NCBI GenBank assembly: GCA_029962745.1
Contig: CM057161.1
Location: 5,048,887 to 5,112,886 of the forward strand
Length of the DNA stretch: 64,000 nucleotides
Reading direction: 5' to 3'
Source of the DNA: Echinometra lucunter
Taxonomy: Eukaryota > Echinodermata > Echinoidea > Camarodonta > Echinometridae
The notes under the pieces are model-generated. The model saw only the letters and a program-made list of their open reading frames with translations. It had not been told where the DNA came from and did no database searches. Position numbers and translations under genes: made by a program. Positions 36,603 to 49,371 of the stretch are shown here, piece by piece; position 1 is the first letter of the stretch; the number at the start of each line of letters is the position of its first letter.

Positions 36603-39541
36603 TACAATTATTTATATAGCGCCTTTTCTTACAGGAGATACAAAGCGCATTAAGAAAAAAAATAATTACAAAGAGAAAAACAGTAACATGATGATAACGA
36701 CTCATTATCCTCTATTCGGACAGTTTGTTGGTGTACAAATGCGTATCCTTCGCAGTAGTATTAACTGTTCATATCTTATAGATATTTGGTTTTTTTGTCT
36801 TCCTTTCTCTCTCTTTCCTTTTCTCTTTTATTTCTTATATCCCTCTGCGCCTCAGAATAGTTAACTAGATCGATAAAAGCTTTATTTATTTATTAATAGT
36901 ATTAGCATCGCTGTAAGTTGATGACTGTTGCAGGCCACACAAGACTTACAAGTCAAAAGAGAGGTCCACCTATTGGTAATATAGATTTTTTTTCGTATGG
37001 GCGGAAATCTGTGATGAAACGTGACGGGACGCATGTAAAAAAATCACTGACAAGTAAGAAAAATAATGTATAAGTCCTCGGCTCTTTCCTGGCCACTACC
37101 AGAATATTCTTTCTGCACACTACATGTTTACAATAATTCTTGATGAGAGTGCGGAGGATATTCGATATCACCCCCCCCCCCGCATTTCCGTCCATGGATA
37201 TGGGGACAATTTAGATATAATCATAAAAAGTCAACTGTAATGTTAATCATGATACTGAGTAAACAGATGAAGATTTGTCGATGGTTAAAACGACAATTGC
37301 CAAACGGGCAATGGAATAAACACGGGTTTATTCAAATCTCTGGTGTGAACAAATGGCTGAATAAAATGCCCTCAGCTTATCAATAGCAGTGCCTCTGGGG
37401 TTGACTTTGATGCACCTTTGCATCGCCCAATAAACCGGTTTATTCATGTACTCAAATTTATGCGCCCTTCTCTCATCGCAACCATTGGTTACCAACTATT
37501 CAGTTCATCTAAGATATGCATAATGGCATCTAGATGGAATCCAGTTTGCATACATGTGGTGTTACCATGTGGGGCAAGCCTCTGACAAGCTTTTAGTTTT
37601 CATAACTTGTCAAGGGAAAATTTGTTCAACAACTATATGTATAACATTGGTAAACAGGCCTTTTCACTATAATATACTTCGGAGAGGACTTACATGCTTT
37701 GTAGAAGATTGAACTCCACAAAAGTGATCCCCAATATAATGACTCCTCTGTATTAAGAGCTAGAGAGTACGTTTGCTGACATCCAAACAGCAATGACGGA
37801 TACCCCCTTCCCCCACACCTTCCCCTTCATCTTTAGATGCTAGTACTGTACATGGAAAGAAAATGGGCATTTTATGCGACACTACATAGTTGGACATGCA
37901 ACATTTTACGGCATTAAGTGAGTAGCACTGCATCATTCCCCCGGCTGTTATAGGCCAAGTAAAATTGATTCCTAGTTTCTCTACTGGATCTTTTCAAACG
38001 AAGGAGGAGGGGTTCCGTGTAATTTGATATCCTTCTTGTACATAAAAATGTTATTCAATCAATTTGAATACAAACTCTAGTCTTTTATAAGCATGATATA
38101 TATATAAATGGTTTCGGTCCACACACTGTACACGTATAAGATTAGAATTTCACTAAGAACAAAAAAATTAAACTAACAAAACTTGTGAGGCGCGCTAAAA
38201 AAAAAATGATTGAAGGAGGGGACGAGAAACTAGAATTTATTTTATCCGGCCTTATCCAGCATGCATGAGTGCAATCCACTCTGGAATCCTCTCTCAAGCC
38301 ACTCTCAAGAGAATAAATCAACCACTACTTTGGAGTCGATTCCAATATAAGTCGGAGTGGATTTAACTCGAATGGAAGTATTCCCTAATATGACTACTAA
38401 AATTGGTTTTCTATTTCCAAATCAGCAAATACATTTTCTGCTTTTGATATGAAGAGCCTTCTTCCAAAAGGCGCTAAAATCCATTCTGGTAACTTCACAG
38501 GAAAAAAATACATTTCTTTTTCCTGAGTTTGTACGCGTGTCACTGGAAAATAAAAAAATTCAAAGCACTATCTATCTCTTCTGTATTTCTTGATAACTTT
38601 GCTTCAATTCTTTTATTCCCAGCAATAGCAAATTACTCCAGCTGAATAACACAAATACGTTAATAACTTTTGGTTTTTTTGGTTAATTGTATTATATGCA
38701 TAATTGTTTAATTTGTTTGAGCAGTAGCATTGTTGGGAGCTCTGTTACACTACAGCGCAGTATATTTACATAGTGACTGCGCTATATAAATGGTCTAATT
38801 ATTATTATTATCAAACTTCGATAAAAACTGGATTTTAGCGCCTTTTGGAGCAAGCTCTCCATGTATCAGTGTGGGGGATGTCCTTTGCCACCCATCTTAA
38901 ATATGTTAGATGGACAAACCGGGTATGTTGGCTCAATTATTGATAGAGCGTCCGCCTCATGAACGGGAGGTCGTGGGTTCGATCCCCGGCCGAGTCATAC
39001 CAAAGACTTACGAAAATGGGACCTTCTACCTTCTAGCCAGGCGTTTGGCATTTAAAAATGGAGAAGGGTGATAATAGCATATTATTTTATGCAGGGCCCG
39101 CTGGAAAATGAGCTGATAAAGCTGAAGTGGCTACCCTGGGTAAATAAGGGTTATTATTATTATTATTATTACAATCAGCTCCTTTAAGTCTAAGTTTAAA
39201 AAAATATATATATATCGTTTCATATGCAGATTATACCTTTATATATTTGATAGACATTACCATTACCCCCTCCCCTGTATGTTTGCTGGTGTTTGCTGGT
39301 GGCCTGCATGTCGGTGAATTGTATGATGTGTATCTGTGTTTTCTATTACTTTACTTTGTTTATTTGTTATGTGCATATTGTAGGGAGCTACACCTTACAA
39401 GTTTTCAACTTTTTTTGTAGTTTCCTTTTCTTCAATCCGTTATGTTATGTATATGTATGTACATTTTACACTGTAAATATTTTTGTCTTTTTTATTTTAT
39501 GATTGAGTGAAAGAATAAATCGAACTTGAACTTGAACTCTA

Positions 39542-39572
<31 letters not shown>

Positions 39573-42500
39573 CATAGCACCGCTGTATTCTTACTGGTAG
39601 GACATGCAGCACACACGGCATCATGGGTAGCATTGCATCTCCTCAGCTGATAATGACCCGGAGAACATCGGGAACATGGCATGCACGGAGACACACTGTT
39701 GACCATCAGTGCTTCGGCGTAGTAACCAGGCTCACACATGGCTACAGCCTGGGGAAAGAAATAAAAATGTAAGAAATTTCTAGATGAAAATTATCTAAAG
39801 GGGCAGATCTAGGAATTCTTCAAAGGGGCCTTGTACACGATAATTTAATGGAAAACCAAAAATCTGTAAAATAAGAAGAGGGCTGATGGGATTACAACGA
39901 AGGAGACGCGCGAAACGTTAGCGCCACCTATACCGTTAAACCCGCCAGAGATCATACTAAACAAGGAGGTGGTCTTTAATTTGATGAAAAATGGGTGAAA
40001 ACAGTTTTACATTAGTTTGATCATGATTTCTATTTGCCAAGCAACTTTCTTGGACCAGGAATTTTTTTATCGGCTGGCATAAGCCTCCTCTCCTCACCCC
40101 CCCCCCCCCCCCGTTAACTCTTCATGAGCCAAGCTAATGATATCCCTGTCCCACACTGTCACTGACTGTATTTCTCATGAGTTAGATTTACTATAATAGC
40201 CACAGGATTATTAAAGTTTACAGTACAAAATGAACCTATATTGGGTATCTAAAGTGTTTTAGTTCTTCAAATCAAGCGTGGACAAATTTTGAATCTCTTT
40301 TGTGTTGATTAGAGCAATCCTGCTGTTTTGTGTGTATTGTTTGTGCCGATTGGTACCTGTGGCAAAGTCCCGAACGTGCCGTTCGGCTAAGAAAGCAATC
40401 GGAGTGTTAAAGACAATGACTTGCCACTTGGTCTAATCCCACTTTGTCAAATACCCGTTTGGTCTCATCCCACATGGTCTGATTCCATTTTGTCTACAAC
40501 CAGTTCGTCTAATGATGAACCATTTGGTCTGATTACCACTTGGCCCATTTACCATTTCGTCTAATTTCCAGTGAGGCTAATACCCACTTGGTCTAGCACC
40601 ACTTAGTCTATCTGATTAGACGAACTGGTAATAGACCAAATAGTCATTAGACGAAGTGATGAAAAAAAAATTTCGGACAAAATGCCCAAAACTGTCAACA
40701 CAGTGACCTGATATTCTCCGGAAACATTTTGCTTCGGGCTTTATTTCATCAAAGATACCAGTCGGGTTGCAATAGGGTTTCAAATCAGGCTTAGGGTTGA
40801 GGTTTGGCAGTTCAAAGCTTTTACAATACATATTTGGACAGTGAATGCCTATATCACTCCTTATTTTTGAACAGAAACAGAAACGTATACGGTTGCATAT
40901 TCCAAGAATATTAAGTGGGGAAAATGAAGGAAGTAAATAATTATTATATGAAACTTCTCAAAGATAATTTCTCTGTAATCAGTAATAGTTATGGTTCTAT
41001 ATTTCATTTTATCTATATGATGCATTTATATAAGTATTGGTTGGCCGCAAATGACGATATCATTTTACAATTCATCATATCCTTATTAAGCATTCGAAGT
41101 AGAATGGCAGTGGGAAGTTCCAATGGTGGCTGTTATAATATCATTTTCATTCACCCGTCCGACTGTTTGAAGGCCAAACGTAGGACTACTTTATACTCCG
41201 TATCCATCTGAATTTGCGGAGTATAGTTTATCATCCAAAAATGTCATTTGTAAATATGACGTATGTAGTGAAGTTTCAAATCACATTAAAACCTGACATA
41301 CCTCGTGATCTTTGCAATATTCATTTGGCAATATTTTCGCCTCATAATTTGTAAGCCGATTCTTCGTAAGTTCATGCGCCGCATGATGTCTGGACATTCA
41401 AGCGATTTCATCTTTTATCCTGTTTGATATGAAAATGCATTTGAAAATATTCCTTTTTTAACCCATTCGTGACAGAGGTCCACATTTTGTGGTTTGGCCT
41501 AATATCTTTTAATGCAAAGCCCTAAAAATCATACCAAATACATGAGCAGAAAGAGCAAAAAAATTCTACACAAACTGTGCCCATTTTGGTTGCGTCAATA
41601 TTCGTTGTTTGATGCTGAAAATTTTTTTAAAGGAAAATAAGCATTAAAATCCTTCAATTGGCAATGTGATAAAATGTTTAAAAATCACCGTTTTCCCCTG
41701 CAAATTAGCAACTTTTTGACTTCTCATCATAATTTCCGTCAGTTCATATTCATTTCAGATACATGACGTTTTATAAGAAAAATGTAGCAATAAAATAAGA
41801 ATGTTGGTGTTGCCAATTTGAAGAATAAACGCTGATCAAATTAGGCTTTAAATAATTCCTGTCACGAACGAGTTAAAAGGGAAATTAATTGTTTTTCTCT
41901 TGGTTTATCCCCTGTTCTCATGTCGTCCTTTGGCCTTACCGTATCCTGTCAAAATAACTCCTAAGTCAAAAGTGTCTGGTTAGATGGGCCATTAGTCCTA
42001 TACACCTGAATCCTAATCCTAACCCTTACCCAACACTCCCAGAAAAAAGGTGCAGTCTTGCACCCCAAATGCTACGTTATGTTACTTTATCTGTACCGTA
42101 CCAAATGAAACTTTTAAGCTGCAATAAAGAAGAAATAAGTAAATGAATTTTTTTTTTTATAATGAACATTTTTCCCTTTTTCAAATCATTCAATTTAAAG
42201 CTACCAAAAAAAAACCCCCTGACCTCACTCTAATTTTTCATACTGAGATCAGGAACGGCTCCAAAATTCGATTGAAAATCTTAATCGAAGAGATTAAAAA
42301 ATCAATCTTACCGTACTGATTATAATTTCTTCATCTACCTGATTAATAAAGAGTAGACCCTAATAACAATCGACTATGATTAATTTCGAATCTAAGAAAT
42401 TTGGAGTGAAGCCAAGTACATGAAACGCCCCCCCCCCCCGACAAGACACCCGAGAGACAACCGATACATGGACACCTTTTATACAGATTTTTTCAATGAA

Positions 42501-45500
42501 TGACTGCATTCAACAGTGGAGTGTGGAAGGGGATTCCCTTTTGAAACCCATGCTCTATAGCAGGGGCGGCGCCAGGGTATAATGATAGGGGGCAAGATGA
42601 TCCATAGGTCTGTTTATTTTTACGTTTTTAAATGAATAAAATAGGGGTATTATATAGTTCCATGATCCAGCCCACTCTTTCCCCATACTCTTCTTTCTTC
42701 CTTCTCTTCTTTTTCTCTCTTTTTTCAAAAATCACTTGATAAATCATAGGGGCGGTCCCCCTGCCTCCCCCCCTCCCGTAGCCGCCGCCGCCCCCGCCTA
42801 CAGATATCGATCAATAACCAACTGGATAATATGTACAATGTTCAGTCACACGTTCTAGATGCGAAACTAGCTATCATAAGGCAATTGCAAGTTTTGAAAT
42901 GGAACACCCAAATAGCTACATTATACCATGCTGGTGATTTTTTTTTTACGAGGCAATAATTAAATTAACTTTTCATTGCTTTTTGGTCCTATTTAGTTGG
43001 TATTAATAGTTATCTAGAGTACTAATATATTATGATAAATTATAGCGTATTTTGAGCTGCACGTAAATATAATTTCCGTCGTCCAGTTCTATCAATAAAA
43101 TTTATTGCATAAATCATTATGTTATCGTAGTTAAGTACATATCATTATATCATAAATTACCACTATTTTCCGTGATAAAAAAAATCGGAAAATAAATCAT
43201 TTGCAGGGATATTTACCAACATTATAATGAATTAAAAATTTGAAGCCCCCCCCCCCCCATTATGCAAGTGGTTGTAAAAATCACTTACTCAAAGAGTAAG
43301 TTGAAGCTGGTCAAATTTTTTTTCCATGGCTGTGTATATCATGATTATGTGTCAGCGTGTGAGTGGGTGTGTGTGTGTGCATCTTTTATCATCTGTCAAA
43401 TTCTGTTTGTAGCTACCCCTCCGCCCTCCCTCCCCCCTCTATCTCTCTCTCACACACACACGCACCCACACCCACACCATCACATCTTAACACACACGCT
43501 TTTTGTGTTTTTCCATATTTTTTTTATTACAGATTTCATTAAATAAAATCATTACATATAAATCAGTGTATATAATTCCATGTAAATACGAATCTTCATT
43601 TTGTTTTCATTTCCATAACATAATTTGATAAATATGCACAAATCAGTAAGCAAAGAAGAAAAAAATAGAATAAAATCAGTTATATAAAAACAAAATACAT
43701 AATCCCAAACCCAAACACGTGCCCCCCCCCCAAAAAAAAATGAATGTGAAAGATCCTTCAAATTATGGCAATCTTCTTTTTTTTAATATACATGACACTT
43801 CTTTCCATATTTTCTTTTGAATAGAGATGAGATTTCATTCCAATATCAGTGAATATAAATATGAAATCTCATGTCGTTTTCATGCCATATTATGAAAAGT
43901 TACATATAAATTTACAAATCAACGAAGGAAAAAAATGGAATGAAATCGCTTTAAAAATGATCCTTCAAAATACGGCAATCTGCTTTTTTTCTAATAATAT
44001 ATTGAACTCGGTTGGTGCCATACAAACGAATATGATTACTTTTACGACTTAATCCCCTCCCAACCGTAGACATTCATATTCACACTCATAAGGTCGCACC
44101 ACACTAACACACACACCCCACGCACACACGCTTGTCTCTTTTTATGATTTGATTGATAGTTGCTTTGTCTTCAGAAACCGAATTATCAAAGAACTCAGTG
44201 AGTCTCCGGGAGATCAGAAGCTTTAAATAGCCGTGCAACTTCCCCAAAACAAACCAAAACATAAAGAAAAAACCCACACACACACATTACACACCCACAG
44301 AAAATGATCTAGTAATGATCTTTGAAGACGTGTTTATTGCTACAAACGAGTTTAATGTCTAAACAATCGCAACCCAAAGATCTACACCGCTGCTGATCCG
44401 ATGACCTAACGAAAATCGTATCTAAACATTATATTGTCAAAAGGCAATCAATCCCATCTCTCTCACACGCTATATTGTCCCATCTCCTCGAGAATTTTTG
44501 GGCCGCTCATACATTCTCAGATAAAAAAAAATTTAGCTGGTTAAAATATGAACCCACCAACATGACCAACTGTTGGTTAACCAGTATTTGGTAGATTCAT
44601 ATTTTTACCAACCTGAAGATTTTTAACCAACTTTTCTGAGAGTGTACCAGCTCACACCAAGCGTAATTTTTAAAGGAAATTTTACACCCTTAAAGACAAA
44701 CTTATCAAATTTGAACAGGATCCAAATCTAATGGGAACTTGTTAATTTCTATTCAAATTTTGAATAGATTCTATCCACTGTTTTATTAGATTCTGCACAG
44801 AATCGAATGAAATCTAATAAAATCAATAAATATATTTTAAAAAATATCAATAGAATCTATTTAAAAAATCAATAGAATCTATTCAAAACCGTGACATAAA
44901 TCGATTAGTTTGTTTACAGAGTGTACCATTAAATGGGTTTGAACATCTTGAACATATAGGTCTCCCTCTCTTTCTTTTCATGTTTCATGTGCGATCCGAG
45001 GCTATATACAAAGTCCACACTAAGGATTGGCAAAGGATTCCGTAAACGCGTGTTAACAAACTCAAGAAAAGATATAGACCTACCCTTTTTCCTCATTTTG
45101 GGGCCTATGTATAATTATTTCGACGAAGTTTTGGGTCAAGGAAACCCATCACTTCGGAGAGTAGAGGAGGTGTTTTAGGAAGTTTACTTAAAACGTGAAG
45201 ACGTGAAGACGTGACTATTCGGACCCGGTTTACAGTTCGTTTATTCCGGAGGTTCGTCTATTCCGAAGGTTTGTAAGTCCGAAAGTTCGTTAGTCCGGAA
45301 ATGAAATAAGGTTCGTTAGTTGGTTAGTTATTTTCGGACAATCGAACCTTCGGAATAACGAACCTTATTTCATTTTCGGACTAACAAACATCAATATTTG
45401 CGTGTTTCGGAATAACGAACCTTCAGAATAACGAACATCTCCCTTCGGGCCCAAGCCGTTTATACAAGCCTCGCACCTTTCAACATGCATGTGCAATGTT

Positions 45501-45663
45501 CCATACCTGTCCAGTTTCACCTGCCTTTTTCCTCGTTGTAAGAATTGGACAAAATTCTACTAGTTGGGTTTGAATTGGGCATCATGATAGGCAATTTGTA
45601 GGCATATGCTAGCTTTTTTTAATTAGTTAATTAATCCCATTTCTGAACTTAACAGAAAAGGCT

Positions 45664-45711
<48 letters not shown>

Positions 45712-47361
45712 AGGGAGTAGGGAAGAGGGTAAGAGATCCTTTTACCAATATAAATATTAATAGATCAGAAAAAGACATGCTTGTGAAAAGATTGTTAATG
45801 TGTTTTGCTTGAATGGATTGGTATTGGGAGTATTTCCTGAGTTTTTAAAGGTATATTTTTTTTTAAAGATACAGTTTTCAAAAGTAAAGTTTTTAAATGT
45901 ATAATAATGTCCAAAACAACCATTTCCTTGCATTGAATTTGTTCGTTATCTGTATACAATTTTGTCAAAATGTCACGATGTTTCTTCTTTTTTTTCATAT
46001 TATTTCGTAATAATCATTATGTCTATGTGTTGTAAAACGAAATATTCGTGCATGACGTTTTCAAATAAATTGAAATGTAATATATTGTTGGGTTAATACA
46101 ATGAAATGAAATGAAATGAAATGAAATCAAATCAAATCAAAATACATGTAGAGAGGAAGGGCCGGGTAGAACAAGAAAAGAGAGAATTACGACAGGAACA
46201 TAAGGGAATTCGGTAGAGTGTCAGAGAGGACAAACAAGAATACAAGGAGAAAAGAATAAATGCAATGGGTGGATGAATTAATTCAGTCAGTCCCGGGGAA
46301 TCCCACGCAGTATTGAAAGACATGAAATTTGAGAGCGAGAGAGAGAGAGAGAAAACAAATGGAACGATGGGAACGAGATGGCATTATTGGAAGGTATGAT
46401 GATGTTAATGCAATACAATATTTTGATATGTTTATGAATGTTGATTTATAGAGCGAGAAACATATAGACAGAAGGGAAAGAGAGAAAGAGATAAAAGAAG
46501 GGTGAGGGCTCCCGTGGGAACACAAAGAGATACGCAGAGAGCTAGCGAGAGCAGGAGAGACAGAAAATGAGACAGACGGACAGAGGTGAAGAAAGAGAGA
46601 GGGGGGCAAAGACAGATATAGGGAGCTATAGAGAAGGGAGAAAGATGAAGAGCGAGAGAGAAAGAGAGAGAAAATAAGAGAAGGAAGAGAAACAAGGCCG
46701 ACAGACATTGGTTTGCAAAATACAAACCTAGCTTTACAGCATTCCCCTCCATTTTATATATTTAATTTTGAAAATTCCATTGTTTGAGAATTATTCCTAT
46801 TCTGTTCATTTATAACTTGAGGATGCGTTTATTTCTGATGTATATTAAATGTTGAAGATGTAAAAAATAAATGAAATGAAATGAAATTTTTTTAAAATGG
46901 CAGAAAGGGAGAGAGCGAAGAAGAGAGGGAGAGAGGGAGGGAGAGGGAGAGAGAGAGAGAACGCGGGGAATTCCACCTTCTATTTCTGGCCCATGCAAAC
47001 GACTCCCCGGTGCACCCCTTTGAGATGGTTAGGCCATAACAGCATGGAATCCATGATGCACCTGGCCCAAACAGTCTCCATTATATTTGCTTTTACCTGG
47101 CTAGGCCTAACGCAAATTTATAAAGGAATTATCGGAACAATAACAATGGGCCATCGTAATTACGACAGTGAATAATGGTAATATAATCCCGAAAATAAAA
47201 CTAATGATGATGATGATGATGATAACATATTAACAATAATGATACTACTAAAGTAATATTACTACTGCTTTAATACTACTACTACTGTTACTACTACAAC
47301 CCTACACTACTACTTCAATCATAATGATAATGATAATAGAAGTAATTGTAATAATAATAAT

Positions 47362-47435
<74 letters not shown>

Positions 47436-49303
47436 TAACGATGATAATAATTTCAACAACAACAAAAACATGAACAATAATCATAACAACAAGAACGATA
47501 ATTGCAAAACAATAATATAATAACGATAACCATAATAATTTATCTATGAATGCTGACCGTTCACTTTAGTCTTTGGTTTAATTTCATTTCGATATGATGA
47601 AACAGAAGCAAATCTCTGTAGATGTAAATATTTGTAATTACATTTTGTCGAATTTGTTGTTTTCTTCGTGTGAATCTACATGTAGTTGCCTTAAAAATAC
47701 TATATATCAGGGAAAAGGCATTCAAAATATTGTGACTCCAAGATAAGCTAAACAATAAGATAAATATTTAGTGAAAAATTTCCCTCAAAAGATGAAAATG
47801 TTTTGTATAGATCATGTTATTTTCCCCAACTGCGATAACGGAACATGTTCGGAACATTAAGAAATATGAAAGAGACTTTTTTTCTTGTTTGGTACATAGT
47901 ACATACAAAATTAGTTTTTACTTAATCTTTAGATTTGTTATTAGTATACTATATTTATTTTTTAAATTTATTTATTGTATTTTCTTTATCTTTTTTTTTT
48001 TTTTGGGGGGGGGTGAATTTTCAAAACATGCTTTTCGAATGCGTTTAAGATCATTGGCGGCAGGTTGCAGCAACAAACCTCATGCATACACTCTCTATCA
48101 TTTCCCAGTACCAGCAGAATCAATATGATTGTGTATACAGTCACGCAAAGAAACTGGAGGATTATTTCTTATCATCATCGCAACGACACCGTCAAAACGG
48201 ATACAGGATCACTGATTTATGCACGATTCAACTATATTCAACCACTTTGTTTGCGCCGAAAGATTTATGCAGACATCCATTGGCGTAGACAGGTCCTCAT
48301 TACCAGGGGGATAATTCCCCCATGGATATATATATTTATATACACATATACACCCACTTCAAAAAGTGGGGGGATGCATACCCATCCCCCACCCCCGCTA
48401 TCTACGCCCCTGCGGACAATTATTTTCATTAACATATCTCAACGATCGCGGAATCATCATCATCATCATCACCATCTCAAGTACCATATCAAGCCAAGCA
48501 TTTGCTTCCTGCAAAACAGAAACAAAAAGTCGATTTCTGAAAAACTCAAAGATGTTAATTCTTGCCTCCTCTTAGACTCGTTCGAGCTACTTGTAAAAGA
48601 CTTGCTAAGATCTTTAAGAGTGTGGGGGAATGCATGGTACTTAAACATTTTTGCTTAAAGCGATTTTATACCAAAATCAGAAAGGATATGCTCAAAGGGA
48701 GAGAAAAAAACTTTTGTTGTAGTTGTTTTTCAGTAGTCTTTTATTGATTCCATAACCAATCAAAAATACATGACAATCAACATATTATATTTATTTAAAA
48801 AAAACAGAGAAAATTAAATGCAAACAACTCAAAACATTGGAATCTATACAGTTAGAAGCACTCAGTGGTTCTAACCCCCAAAGTCCCCTCCTCAGTCTCT
48901 CCACCACCCCCCTCCCACCCCTCACTCCCTTCCACCCCCTCCCTGCTCCGGTGGAAGGCGGGCTCTGGGCTCTTCCTTGTTGGTTGGTTATAGGTTTTCC
49001 CATTTGCATATTAATGGATATCAAGGGTTCCCCTTACTGATGCCAATTTCCTTTCTTTTCAGTCTATCTCAGTCTATCTTCTACAATATTATTCATAATT
49101 TCATTAAGGGTTCCTCTTACTGATGCCATTTTCCCTTGTTTTCAGTCTATCTCAGTCTATCTTCTACAACATTCATAATTTCATTATATACATACATACA
49201 GACACACATACAGACACACATACAGACACACATACAGACACACATACAGACACACATACAGACACACATACAGACACACATACAGACACACATACAGACA
49301 CAC

Positions 49304-49371
<68 letters not shown>

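Larger units (their letters stand above)
35613..39594 (-). other. intron 2 of the TNFR-like gene
   Basis: About 4 kb. It holds a palindromic MITE (35750-35917), a long (AAT)n microsatellite, a dead copy of the CRD2 exon (36905-36973), a LINE 3'-tail fragment and a tRNA-derived SINE, each listed separately. No further live exon is evident, and the flanking phases join directly. Confidence 0.6.

Noticed and set aside
36179..36607. 142-codon minus-strand frame of almost pure Ile
   Set aside because: It is the translated (AAT)n microsatellite; all frames stay open there.
38917..38996. Functional tRNA-Met gene
   Set aside because: The anticodon stem has a mismatch, no terminator follows, and the sequence continues into a SINE body with an (ATT)n tail.
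46283..46752. Ser/Leu-rich minus-strand frames
   Set aside because: They are the complement of GA-rich simple sequence.
48065..48658. 197-codon plus-strand frame
   Set aside because: It crosses the hAT-like MITE at 48278-48412 and an (ATC)n tract; its middle is repeat sequence and no domain is seen.
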